64,000 nucleotides of DNA from Antedon mediterranea (lineage: Eukaryota > Echinodermata > Crinoidea > Comatulida > Antedonidae), in the NCBI RefSeq assembly GCF_964355755.1, contig NC_092678.1, positions 10,328,922-10,392,921 on the forward strand, written 5' to 3'. The translations under genes and the position numbers were made by a program. A model generated the notes under the pieces. The model did not search any database, was not told where the DNA came from, and saw nothing but the letters and a program-made list of their open reading frames with translations. The number at the start of each line of letters is the position of its first letter. The stretch's first letter is position 1. Positions 21,861 through 35,137 of this stretch are shown piece by piece.

Positions 21861-24170
21861 ATCACAAAATGGTCTAAAACGTCTCCAAATGCGATTTGAA
21901 GATATTCTGAGCACTTTGGTGTTTTTCTGTTAAAAAGTATTTTCAAAAATCACAAAATGGTCTAAAACGTCTCCAAATGCGATTTGAAGCTCTTCTGTAC
22001 ACTTTGATGTTTTGTGTGAAAAAGTTTAGTCGAAATGCTCAAAATGGTCTAAAACGTTTTTAAAACGATATTAAGCTATTTTGTGCTCTTTGATGTTTTT
22101 GTGTAACCAAGTTTCATCGAAAATCACAAAATGGTCTAAAACGTCTCCAAATGCGATTTGAAGCTTTTCCAAGCACTTTGCTGTTTTTATGTTAACAAGT
22201 TTTTTCGAAAATCACAAAATGGTCTAAAACGTCTCAAAATACGATATTAAGCTGTTTTGTGCACTTTGATGATTTGTGTGAAAAGTTTTAACGAAATGCT
22301 CAAAATGGTCTAAAACGGTTTCTAATGTGATTTTAAGCACTTTGATGTTTTTATGTAGCCAAGTTTTTTCGAAAATCACAAAATGGTCAAAAACGTCTCC
22401 AAATGCGATTTGAAGCTTTTCTAAGCACTTTGGTGTTTTTATGTTAACAAGTTTTTTCGAAAATCACAAAATTGTCTAAAACGTCTCCAAATGCAATTTG
22501 AAGCTATTCTGTACACTTTGATGTTTTGTGTGAAAAAGTTTTGTCAAAATGCTCAAAATGGTCTAAAACGTTTTTAAAACGATATTAAGCTATTTTGTGC
22601 TCTTTGATGTTTTTGTATAACCAAGTTTTTTCGAAAATCACAAAATGGTCTAAAACGTCTCCAAATGCGATTTGAAGCTTTTCTAAACACTTTGGTGTTT
22701 TTATGTTAACAAGTTTTTTCGAAAATCACAAAATGGTCTAAAACGTCTCCAAATCCGATTTGAAGCTATTCTGTACACTTTGATGTTTTGTGTGAAAAAG
22801 TTTTGTCGAAATGCTCAAAATGGTCTAAAACGTTTTTAAAACGATATTAAGCTATTTTGTGCTCTTTGATGTTTTTGTGTAACCAAGTTTCATCGATATG
22901 AACAAAATGGTCTAAAACGTCTCAAAATGCGATTTGAAGGTATTCTGAGCACTTTGGTGTTTTTGGGTGAAAAGTTTTAACGAAATGCTCAAAATGGTCT
23001 AAAACGGTTTCTAATGTGATTTTAAGCACTTTGAAGTATTTGTAAAAACAAGTTTCATCGAAATGCACAAAATAGTCTAAAACGTCTTCAAATGCGATTT
23101 GAAGCTTTTCTAAGCACTTTGGTGTTTTTATGTTAACAAGTTTTTTCGAAAATCACAAAATGGTCTAAAACGTCTCCAAATGCGATTTGAAGATATTCTG
23201 AGCACTTTGGTGTTTTTATGTTAAAAAGTATTTTCGAAAATCACAAAATGGTCTAAAACGTCTCCAAATGCGATTTGAAGCTCTTCTGTACACTTTGATG
23301 TTTTGTGTGAAAAAGTTTAGTCGAAATGCTCAAAATGGTCTATAACGTTTTTAAAACGATATTAAGCTATTTTGTGCTCTTTGATGTTTTTGTGTAACCA
23401 AGTTTCATCGAAAATCACAAAATGGTCTAAAACGTCTCCAAATGCGATTTGAAGATATTCTGAGCACTTTGGTGTTTTTATGTTAACAAGTTTTTTCGAA
23501 AATCACAAAATGGTCTAAAACGTCTCCAAATGCGATTTGAAGATATTCTGAGCACTTTGGTGTTTTTATGTTAAAAAGTTTTTTCGAAAATCACAAAATG
23601 GTCTAAAACGTCTCCAAATGCGATTTGAAGCTATTCTATACACTTTGATGTTTTGTGTTAAAAAGTTTTGTCGAAATGCTCAAAATGGTTTAAAACGTTT
23701 TTAAAACGATATTAAGCTATTTTGTGCTCTTTGATGTTTTTGTGTAACCAAGTTTCATCGAAATGAACAAAATGGTCTAAAACGTCTCCAAATGCGATTT
23801 GAAGCTTTTCCAAGCACTTTGCTGTTTTTATGTTAACAAGTTTTTTCGAAAATCACAAAATTGTCTAAAACGTCTCAAAATGCGATTTGAAGGTATTCTG
23901 AGCACTTTGGTGTTTTTGTGTGAAAAGTTTTAACGAAAAGCTCAAAATGGTCTAAAACGGTTCTAATGTGATTTTAAGCACTTTGATGTTTTTGTACAAC
24001 CAAGTTTCATCGAAATGCTCAAAATGGTCTAAAACGTTTTTAAAACGATATTAAGCTATTTTGTGCTCTTTGATGTTTTTGTGTAACCAAGGTTTTTTCG
24101 AAAATCACAAAATGGTCTAAAACGTCTCCAAATGCGATTTGAAGCTTTTCTAAGCACTTTGGTGTTTTTA
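21860..24170 (+). repeat. 2.3-kb block shared with about 9,858-12,168
   Basis: Offset 12,002 bp. It carries gatattaag where the 10-kb and 26-kb copies have gataataag, so it retains the common H form and the other two are closer to each other. The left edge contains a doubled class A monomer (about 21.72-21.9 kb) that the corresponding 40.95-kb region has only once. Confidence 0.7.
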
Positions 24171-25080
24171 TGTTAACAAGTTTTTTCGAAAATCGCAAAA
24201 TGGTCTAAAACGTCTCAAAATGCGATTTGAAGGTATTCTGAGCACTTTGGTGTTTTTGTGTGAAAAGTTTTAACGAAATGCTCAAAATGGTCTAAAACGG
24301 TTTCTAATGTGATTTTAACCACTTTGATGTTTTTGTGTAACCAAGTTCTTTTCGAAAATCACAAAATGGTCTAAAACGTCTCCAAATGCGATTTGAAGCT
24401 TTTCTAAGCACTTTGGTGTTTTTATGTTAACAAGTTTTTTCGAAAATCACAAAATGGTCTAAAACGTCTCAAAATGCGATTTGAAGGTATTCTGAGCACT
24501 TTGGTGTTTTTGTGTGAAAAGTTTTAACGAAATGCTCAAAATGGTCTAAAACGGTTTCTAATGTGATTTTAACCACTTTGATGTTTTTGTGTAACCAAGT
24601 TTTTTCGAAAATCACAAAATGGTCTAAAACGTCTCCAAATGCGATTTGAAGCTTTTCCAAGCACTTTGCTGTTTTTATGTTAACAAGTTTTTTCGAAAAT
24701 CACAAAATGGTCTAAAACGTCTCCAAATGCGATTTCAAGGTATTCTGAGCACTTTGGTGTTTTTGTGTGAAAGGTTTTAACGAAATGCTCAAAATGGTCT
24801 AAAACGGTTTCTAATGTGATTTTAAGCACTTTGATGTTTTTGTATAACCAAGTTTCATCGAAATGCACAAAATGGTCTAAAACGTCTCCAAATGCGATTT
24901 GAAGCTTTTCTAAGCACTTTGCTGTTTTTATGTTAAAAAGTTTTTTCGAAAATCACAAAATGGTCTAAAACGTCTCCAAATGCGATTTGAAGATATTCTG
25001 AGCACTTTGGTGTTTTTATGTTAAAAAGTTTTTTCGAAAATCACAAAATGGTCTAAAACGTCTCCAAATGCGATTTGAAG
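23803..25080 (+). repeat. 1.3-kb block shared with about 7,260-8,537
   Basis: Partner of the 7.3-kb block. At 25,081 it switches to the class G ctaaacac type and continues like 9.5-12.2 kb, so this point is an exchange junction. Confidence 0.7.
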
Positions 25081-25170
25081 CTTTTCTAAACACTTTGGTG
25101 TTTTTATGTTAACAAGTTTTTTCGAAAATCACAAAATGGTCTAAAACGTCTCCAAATCCGATTTGAAGCT

Positions 25171-27903
25171 ATTCTGTACACTTTGATGTTTTGTGTGAAA
25201 AAGTTTTGTCGAAATGCTCAAAATGGTCTAAAACGTTTTTAAAACGATATTAAGCTATTTTGTGCTCTTTGATGTTTTTGTGTAACCAAGTTTCATCGAT
25301 ATGAACAAAATGGTCTAAAACGTCTCAAAATGCGATTTGAAGGTATTCTGAGCACTTTGGTGTTTTTGGGTGAAAAGTTTTAACGAAATGCTCAAAATGG
25401 TCTAAAACGGTTTCTAATGTGATTTTAAGCACTTTGAAGTATTTGTAAAAACAAGTTTCATCGAAATGCACAAAATAGTCTAAAACGTCTCCAAATGCGA
25501 TTTGAAGCTTTTCTAAGCACTTTGGTGTTTTTATGTTAACAAGTTTTTTCGAAAATCACAAAATGGTCTAAAACGTCTCCAAATGCGATTTGAAGATATT
25601 CTGAGCACTTTGGTGTTTTTATGTTAAAAAGTATTTTCGAAAATCACAAAATGGTCTAAAACGTCTCCAAATGCGATTTGAAGCTCTTCTGTACACTTTG
25701 ATGTTTTGTGTGAAAAAGTTTAGTCGAAATGCTCAAAATGGTCTAAAACGTTTTTAAAACGATATTAAGCTATTTTGTGCTCTTTGATGTTTTTGTGTAA
25801 CCAAGTTTCATCGAAAATCACAAAATGGTCTAAAACGTCTCCAAATGCGATTTGAAGCTTTTCCAAGCACTTTGCTGTTTTTATGTTAACAAGTTTTTTC
25901 GAAAATCACAAAATGGTCTAAAACGTCTCAAAATACGATAATAAGCTGTTTTGTGCACTTTGATGATTTGTGTGAAAAGTTTTAACGAAATGCTCAAAAT
26001 GGTCTAAAACGGTTTCTAATGTGATTTTAAGCACTTTGATGTTTTTATGTAGCCAAGTTTTTTCGAAAATCACAAAATGGTCAAAAACGTCTCCAAATGC
26101 GATTTGAAGCTTTTCTAAGCACTTTGGTGTTTTTATGTTAACAAGTTTTTTCGAAAATCACAAAATGGTCTAAAACGTCTCCAAATGCAATTTGAAGCTA
26201 TTCTGTACACTTTGATGTTTTTTGTGAAAAAGTTTTGTCAAAATGCTCAAAATGGTCTAAAACGTTTTTAAAACGATATTAAGCTATTTTGTGCTCTTTG
26301 ATGTTTTTGTATAACCAAGTTTTTTCGAAAATCACAAAATGGTCTAAAACGTCTCCAAATGCGATTTGAAGCTTTTCTAAACACTTTGGTGTTTTTATGT
26401 TAACAAGTTTTTTCGAAAATCACAAAATGGTCTAAAACGTCTCCAAATCCGATTTGAAGCTATTCTGTACACTTTGATGTTTTGTGTGAAAAAGTTTTGT
26501 CGAAATGCTCAAAATGGTCTAAAACGTTTTTAAAACGATATTAAGCTATTTTGTGCTCTTTGATGTTTTTGTGTAACCAAGTTTCATCGATATGAACAAA
26601 ATGGTCTAAAACGTCTCAAAATGCGATTTGAAGGTATTCTGAGCACTTTGGTGTTTTTGGGTGAAAAGTTTTAACGAAATGCTCAAAATGGTCTAAAACG
26701 GTTTCTAATGTGATTTTAAGCACTTTGAAGTATTTGTAAAAACAAGTTTCATCGAAATGCACAAAATAGTCTAAAACGTCTTCAAATGCGATTTGAAGCT
26801 ATTCTAAGCACTTTGGTGTTTTTATGTTAACAAGTTTTTTCGAAAATCACAAAATGGTCTAAAACGTCTCCAAATGCGATTTGAAGATATTCTGAGCACT
26901 TTGGTGTTTTTATGTTAAAAAGTATTTTCGAAAATCACAAAATGGTCTAAAACGTCTCCAAATGCGATTTGAAGCTCTTCTGTACACTTTGATGTTTTGT
27001 GTGAAAAAGTTTAGTCGAAATGCTCAAAATGGTCTATAACGTTTTTAAAACGATATTAAGCTATTTTGTGCTCTTTGATGTTTTTGTGTAACCAAGTTTC
27101 ATCGAAAATCACAAAATGGTCTAAAACGTCTCCAAATGCGATTTGAAGATATTCTGAGCACTTTGGTGTTTTTATGTTAACAAGTTTTTTCGAAAATCAC
27201 AAAATGGTCTAAAACGTCTCCAAATGCGATTTGAAGATATTCTGAGCACTTTGGTGTTTTTATGTTAAAAAGTTTTTTCGAAAATCACAAAATGGTCTAA
27301 AACGTCTCCAAATGCGATTTGAAGCTATTCTATACACTTTGATGTTTTGTGTTAAAAAGTTTTGTCGAAATGCTCAAAATGGTTTAAAACGTTTTTAAAA
27401 CGATATTAAGCTATTTTGTGCTCTTTGATGTTTTTGTGTAACCAAGTTTCATCGAAATGAACAAAATGGTCTAAAACGTCTCCAAATGCGATTTGAAGCT
27501 TTTCCAAGCACTTTGCTGTTTTTATGTTAACAAGTTTTTTCGAAAATCACAAAATTGTCTAAAACGTCTCAAAATGCGATTTGAAGGTATTCTGAGCACT
27601 TTGGTGTTTTTGTGTGAAAAGTTTTAACGAAAAGCTCAAAATGGTCTAAAACGGTTCTAATGTGATTTTAAGCACTTTGATGTTTTTGTACAACCAAGTT
27701 TCATCGAAATGCTCAAAATGGTCTAAAACGTTTTTAAAACGATATTAAGCTATTTTGTGCTCTTTGATGTTTTTGTGTAACCAAGTTTTTTCGAAAATCA
27801 CAAAATGGTCTAAAACGTCTCCAAATGCGATTTGAAGCTTTTCTAAGCACTTTGGTGTTTTTATGTTAACAAGTTTTTTCGAAAATCACAAAATGGTCTA
27901 AAA
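25171..27903 (+). repeat. 2.7-kb block shared with about 9,475-12,207
   Basis: Offset 15,696 bp from the 9.5-kb copy. Private differences include gttttttgtg near 26,215 and gctattctaagc near 26,807. It ends where tctccaaatgcg (27.9 kb) replaces tctcaaaatgcg (12.2 kb). Confidence 0.7.
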
Positions 27904-29172
27904 CGTCTCCAAATGCGATTTGAAGATATTCTGAGCACTTTGGTGTTTTTCTGTTAAAAAGTATTTTCGAAAATCACAAAATGGTCTAAAACGTCTCCAA
28001 ATGCAATTTGAAGCTATTCTGTACACTTTGATGTTTTGTGTGAAAAAGTTTTGTCAAAATGCTCAAAATGGTCTAAAACGTTTTTAAAACGATATTAAGC
28101 TATTTTGTGCTCTTTGATGTTTTTGTATAACCAAGTTTTTTCGAAATGAACAAAATGGTCTAAAACGTCTCCAAATGCGATTTGAAGCTTTTCTAAACAC
28201 TTTGGTGTTTTTATGTTAACAAGTTTTTTCGAAAATCACAAAATGGTCTAAAACGTCTCCAAATCCGATTTGAAGCTATTCTGTACACTTTGATGTTTTG
28301 TGTGAAAAAGTTTTGTCGAAATGCTCAAAATGGTCTAAAACGTTTTTAAAACGATATTAAGCTATTTTGTGCTCTTTGATGTTTTTGTGTAACCAAGTTT
28401 CATCGATATGAACAAAATGGTCTAAAACGTCTCAAAATGCGATTTGAAGGTATTCTGAGCACTTTGGTGTTTTTGGGTGAAAAGTTTTAACGAAATGCTG
28501 AAAATGGTCTAAAACGGTTTCTAATGTGATTTTAAGCACTTTGAAGTATTTGTAAAAACAAGTTTCATCGAAATGCACAAAATAGTCTAAAACGTCTCCA
28601 AATGCGATTTGAAGCTTTTCTAAGCACTTTGGTGTTTTTATGTTAACAAGTTTTTTCGAAAATCACAAAATGGTCTAAAACGTCTCCAAATGCGATTTGA
28701 AGATATTCTGAGCACTTTGGTGTTTTTATGTTAAAAAGTATTTTCGAAAATCACAAAATGGTCTAAAACGTCTCCAAATGCGATTTGAAGCTCTTCTGTA
28801 CACTTTGATGTTTTGTGTGAAAAAGTTTAGTCGAAATGCTCAAAATGGTCTAAAACGTTTTTAAAACGATATTAAGCTATTTTGTGCTCTTTGATGTTTT
28901 TGTGTAACCAAGTTTCATCGAAATGAACAAAATGGTCTAAAACGTCTCCAAATGCGATTTGAAGCTTTTCTAAGCACTTTGGTGTTTTTATGTTAACAAG
29001 TTTTTTCGAAAATCACAAAATGGTCTAAAACGTCTCCAAATGCGATTTGAAGATATTCTGAGCACTTTGCTGTTTTTATGTTAACAAGTTTTTTCGAAAA
29101 TCACAAAATGGTCTAAAACGTCTCAAAATGCTATTTGAAGGTATTCTGAGCACTTTGGTGTTTTTGTGTGAA

Positions 29173-29248
29173 AAGTTTTAACGAAATGCTCAAAATGGTC
29201 TAAAACGGTTCTAATGTGATTTTAAACACTTTGATGTTTTGTGTGAAA
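29173..29248 (+). repeat. Chimeric monomer F/B, short form
   Basis: Class F with its short gattttaaacac join followed by a class B tail, 76 bp, then a class C copy with the rare atgctgaaaatgg change. It lies just left of the start of the 8.9-kb block copy at 29,424. Confidence 0.8.
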
Positions 29249-30619
29249 AAGTTTTGTCAAAATGCTGAAAATGGTCTAAAACGTTTTTAAAACGATATTA
29301 AGCTATTTTGTGCTCTTTGATGTTTTTGTATAACCAAGTTTTTTCGAAAATCACAAAATGGTCTAAAACGTCTCCAAATGCGATTTGAAGATATTCTGAG
29401 CACTTTGGTGTTTTTATGTTAAAAAGTTTTTTCGAAAATCACAAAATGGTCTAAAACGTCTCCAAATGCGATTTGAAGATATTCTGAGCACTTTGGTGTT
29501 TTTATGTTAAAAAGTTTTTTCGAAAATCACAAAATGGTCTAAAACGTCTCCAAATGCGATTTGAAGCTATTCTATACACTTTGATGTTTTGTGTTAAAAA
29601 GTTTTGTCGAAATGCTCAAAATGGTTTAAAACGTTTTTATAACGATATTAAGCTATTTTGTGCTCTTTGATGTTTTTGTGTAACCAAGTTTCATCGAAAT
29701 GAACAAAATGGTCTAAAACGTCTCCAAATGCGATTTGAAGCTTTTCCAAGCACTTTGCTGTTTTTATGTTAACAAGTTTTTTCGAAAATCACAAAATTGT
29801 CTAAAACGTCTCAAAATGCGATTTGAAGGTATTCTGAGCACTTTGGTGTTTTTGTGTGAAAAGTTTTAACGAAAAGCTCAAAATGGTCTAAAACGGTTCT
29901 AATGTGATTTTAAGCACTTTGATGTTTTTGTACAACCAAGTTTCATCGAAATGCTCAAAATGGTCTAAAACGTTTTTAAAACGATATTAAGCTATTTTGT
30001 GCTCTTTGATGTTTTTGTGTAACCAAGTTTTTTCGAAAATCACAAAATGGTCTAAAACGTCTCCAAATGCGATTTGAAGCTTTTCTAAGCACTTTGGTGT
30101 TTTTATGTTAACAAGTTTTTTCGAAAATCACAAAATGGTCTAAAACGTCTCAAAATGCGATTTGAAGGTATTCTGAGCACTTTGGTGTTTTTGTGTGAAA
30201 AGTTTTAACGAAATGCTCAAAATGGTCTAAAACGGTTTCTAATGTGATTTTAACCACTTTGATGTTTTTGTGTAACCAAGTTCTTTTCGAAAATCACAAA
30301 ATGGTCTAAAACGTCTCCAAATGCGATTTGAAGCTTTTCTAAGCACTTTGGTGTTTTTATGTTAACAAGTTTTTTCGAAAATCACAAAATGGTCTAAAAC
30401 GTCTCAAAATGCGATTTGAAGGTATTCTGAGCACTTTGGTGTTTTTGTGTGAAAAGTTTTAACGAAATGCTCAAAATGGTCTAAAACGGTTTCTAATGTG
30501 ATTTTAACCACTTTGATGTTTTTGTGTAACCAAGTTTTTTCGAAAATCACAAAATGGTCTAAAACGTCTCCAAATGCGATTTGAAGCTTTTCTAAGCACT
30601 TTGGTGTTTTTATGTTAAC

Positions 30620-30705
30620 AAGTTTTTTCGAAAATCACAAAATGGTCTAAAACGTCTCCAAATGCGATTTGAAGCTATTCTGTACACTTTGATGTTTTGT
30701 GTGAA
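30620..30705 (+). repeat. Chimeric junction, class B followed by F, copy 2
   Basis: Copy of the 12,682 chimera at +17,938 bp. Confidence 0.85.
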
Positions 30706-33700
30706 AAGTTTTAACGAAATGCTCAAAATTGTCTAAAACGGTTTCTAATGTGATTTTAAGCACTTTGATGTTTTTGTAAAACCAAGTTTCATCGAAATGC
30801 ACAAAATGGTCTAAAACGTCTCCAAATGCGATTTGAAGCTTTTCCAAGCACTTTGGTGTTTTTATGTTAACAAGGTTTTTCGAAAATCACAAAATGGTCT
30901 AAAACGTCTCCAAATGCGATTTGAAGCTTTTCCAAGCACTTTGCTGTTTTTATGTTAACAAGTTTTTTCGAAAATCACAAAATGGTCTAAAACGTCTCAA
31001 AATACGATATTAAGCTGTTTTGTGCACTTTGATGATTTGTGTGAAAAGTTTTAACGAAATGCTCAAAATGGTCTAAAACGGTTTCTAATGTGATTTTAAG
31101 CACTTTGATGTTTTTATGTAGCCAAGTTTTTTCGAAAATCACAAAATGGTCAAAAACGTCTCCAAATGCGATTTGAAGCTTTTCTAAGCACTTTGGTTTT
31201 TTTATGTTAACAAGTTTTTTCGAAAATCACAAAATGGTCTAAAACGTCTTCAAATGCGATTTGAAGATATTCTGAGCACTTTGGTGTTTTTCTGTTAAAA
31301 AGTATTTTCGAAAATCACAAAATGGCCTAAAACGTCTCCAAATGCGATTTGAAGCTATTCTGTACACTTTGATGTTTTGTGTGAAAAAGTTTTGTCAAAA
31401 TGCTCAAAATGGTCTAAAACGTTTTTAAAACGATATTAAGCTATTTTGTGCTCTTTGATGTGTTTGTATAACCAAGTTTTTTCGAAAATCACAAAATGGT
31501 CTAAAACGTCTCCAAATGCGATTTGAAGCTTTTCCAAGCACTTTGCTGTTTTTATGTTAACAATTTTTTTCGAAAATCATAAAATGGTCTAAAACGTCTC
31601 CAAATGCGATTTGAAGCTATTCTGTACACTTTGATGTTTTGTGTGAAAAGTTTTGTCGAAATGCTCAAAATGGTCTAAAACGTTTTTAAAACGATATTAA
31701 GCTATTTTGTGCTCTTTGATGTTTTTGTGTAACCAAGTTTCATCGAAATGAGCAAAATGGTCTAAAACGTCTCCAAATGCGATTTGAAGCTTTTCTAAGC
31801 ACTTTGGTGTTTTTATGTTAACAAGTTTTTTCGAAAATCACAAAATGGTCTAAAACGTCTCCAAATGCGATTTGAAGATATTCTGAGCACTTTGCTGTTT
31901 TTATGTTAACAAGTTTTTTCGAAAATCACAAAATGGTCTAAAACGTCTCAAAATGCTATTTGAAGGTATTCTGAGCACTTTGGTGTTTTTGTGTGAAAAG
32001 TTTTAACGAAATGCTCAAAATGGTCTAAAACGGTTCTAATGTGATTTTAAGCACTTTGATGTTTTTGTATAACCAAGTTTCATCGAAATGCTCAAAATGG
32101 TCTAAAACGTTTTTAAAACGATATTAAGCTATTTTGTGCTCTTTGATGTTTTTGTGTAACGAAGTTTCATCGAAATGAACAAAATGGTCTAAAACGTCTC
32201 CAAATGCGATTTGAAGCTTTTCCAAGCACTTTGCTGTTTTTATGTTAACAAGTTTTTTCGAAAATCACAAAATGGCCTAAAACGTCTCAAAATGCGATTT
32301 CAAGGTATTCTGAGCACTTTGGTGTTTTTGTGTGAAAGGTTTTAACGAAATGCTCAAAATGGTCTAAAACGGTTTCTAATGTGATTTAAAGCACTTTGAT
32401 GTTTTTGTATAACCAAGTTTCATCGAAATGCACAAAATGGTCTAAAACGTCTCCAAATGCGATTTGAAGCTTTTCTAAGCACTTTGCTGTTTTTATGTTA
32501 ACAAGTTTTTTCGAAAATCACAAAATGGTCTAAAACGTCTCCAAATGCGATTTGAAGATATTCTGAGCACTTTGGTGTTTTTATGTTAAAAAGTTTTTTC
32601 GAAAATCACAAAATGGTCTAAAACGTCTCCAAATGCGATTTGAAGATATTCTGAGCACTTTGGTGTTTTTATGTTAACAAGTTTTTTCGAAAATCACAAA
32701 ATGGTCTAAAACGTCTCCAAATGCGATTTGAAGCTATTCTGTACACTTTGATGTTTTGTGTGAAAAAGTTTTGTCGAAATGCTCAAAATGGTCTAAAACG
32801 TTTTTAAAACGATATTAAGCTATTTTGTGCTCTTTGATGTTTTTCTGTAACCAAGTTTTATCGAAATGAACAAAATGGTCTAAAACGTCTCCAAATGCGA
32901 TTTGAAGCTTTTCCAAGCACTTTGCTGTTTTTATGTTAACAAGTTTTTTCGAAAATCACAAAATGGTCTAAAACGTCTCAAAATGCGATTTGAAGGTATT
33001 CTGAGCACTTTGGTGTTTTTGTGTGAAAAGTTTTAACGAAATGCTCAAAATTGTCTAAAACGGTTTCTAATGTGATTTTAAGCACTTTGATGTTTTTGTA
33101 AAACCAAGTTTCATCGAAATGAACAAAATGGTCTAAAATGTCTCCAAATGCGATTTGAAGCTTTTCCAAGCACTTTGCTGTTTTTATGTTAACAAGCTTT
33201 TTCGAAAATCACAAAATGGTCTAAAACGTCTCCAAATGCGATTTGAAGATATTCTGAGCACTTTGGTGTTTTTATGTTAAAAAGTTTTTTCGAAAATCAC
33301 AAAATGGTCTAAAACGTCTCCAAATGCGATTTGAAGATATTCTGAGCACTTTGGTGTTTTTATGTTAAAAAGTTTTTTCGAAAATCACAAAATGGTCTAA
33401 AACGTCTCCAAATGCGATTTGAAGCTATTCTGTACACTTTGATGTTTTGTGTGAAAAAGTTTTGTCGAAATGCTCAAAATGGTTTAAAACGTTTTTAAAA
33501 CGATATTAAGTTATTTTGTGCTCTTTGATGTTTTTGTGTAACCAAGTTTCATCGAAATGAACAAAATGGTCTAAAACGTCTCCAAATGCGATTTGAAGCT
33601 TTTCCAAGCACTTTGCTGTTTTTATGTTAACAAGTTTTTTCGAAAATCACAAAATGGTGTAAAACGTCTCAAAATGCGATTTGAAGGTATTCTGAGCACT

Positions 33701-33892
33701 TTGGTGTTTTTGTGTGAAAAGTTTTAACGAAATGCTCAAAATGGTCTAAAACGGTTCTAATGTGATTTTAAGCTATTCTAGACACTTTGATGTTTTGTGT
33801 GAAAAAGTTTTCTCGAAATGCTCAAAATGGTCTAAAACGTTTTCCAATACCATATTAAGCTATTTTGTGCAATTTGATGTTTTTGTGTAACC

Positions 33893-33950
33893 AAGTTTTT
33901 TGAAATGCGATTTGAAGATATTCTGAGGACTCTGGTGTTTTTATGTTAAA
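33893..33950 (+). repeat. Truncated monomer, 58 bp
   Basis: Copy of the 15,955 monomer at exactly +17,938 bp, with the same gaggactctgg change. Confidence 0.9.
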
Positions 33951-35079
33951 AAGTTTTTTCGAAAATCACAAAATGGTCTAAAACGTCTCCAAATGCGATT
34001 TGAAGATATTCTGAGCACTTTGGTGTTTTTATGTTAAAAAGTTTTTTCGAAAATCACAAAATGGTCTAAAACGTCTCCAAATGCGAGTTGAAGCTATTCT
34101 GTACACTTTGATGTTTTGTGTGAAAAAGTTTTGTCGAAATGCTCAAAATGGTCTAAAACGTTTTTAAAACGATATTAAGCTATTTTGTGCTCTTTGATGT
34201 TTTTGTGTAACCAAGTTTTTTCGAAAATCACAAAATGGTCTAAAACGTCTCCAAATGCGATTTGAAGCTTTTCTAAGCACTTTGGTGTTTTTATGTTAAC
34301 AAGTTTTTTCGCAAATCACAAAATGGTCTAAAACGTCTCCAAATGCGATTTGAAGATATTCTGAGCACATTGGTGTTTTTATGTTAAAAAAGTTTTTTCG
34401 AAAATCACAAAATGGTCTAAAACGTTTCCAAATGCGATTTGAAGCTCTTCTGTACACTTTGATGTTTTGTGTGAAAAAGTTTTTTCGAAATGCTCAAAAT
34501 GGTCTAAAACGTTTTTAAATACGATATTAAGCTGTTTTGTGCACTTTGATGGTTTGTGTGAAAAGTTTTAACGAAATGCTCAAAATGGTCAAAAACGGTT
34601 TCTAATGTGATTTTAAGCACTTTGATGTTTTTGTGTAACCAAGTTTTTTCGAAAATCACAAATTGGTCTAAAACGTCTCCAAATGCGATTTGAAGCTTTT
34701 CTAAACACTTTGGTGCTTTTATGTTAACAAGTTTTTTCGAAAATCACAAAATGGTCTAAAACGTCTCCAAATGCGATTTGAAGCTTTTCTAAACACTTTG
34801 GTGTTTTTATGTTAACAAGTTTTTTCGAAAATCACAAAATGGTCTAAAACGTCTTCAAATGCGATTTGAAGATATTCTGAGCACTTTGGTGTTTTTCTGT
34901 TAAAAAGTTTTTTCGAAAATCACAAAATGGTCTAAAACGTCTCCAAATGCGATTTGAAGCTCTTCTGTACACTTTGATGTTTTGTGTGAAAAAGTTTTCT
35001 CGAAATGCTCAAAATGGTCTAAAACGTTTTCCAATACCATATTAAGCTATTTTGTGCAATTTGATGTTTTTATGTAACC

Positions 35080-35137
35080 AAGTTTTTTGAAATGCGATTT
35101 GAAGATATTCTGAGCACTTTGGTGTTTTTATGTTAAA
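35080..35137 (+). repeat. Truncated monomer, 58 bp
   Basis: Copy of the 17,142 monomer at +17,938 bp. Confidence 0.9.
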
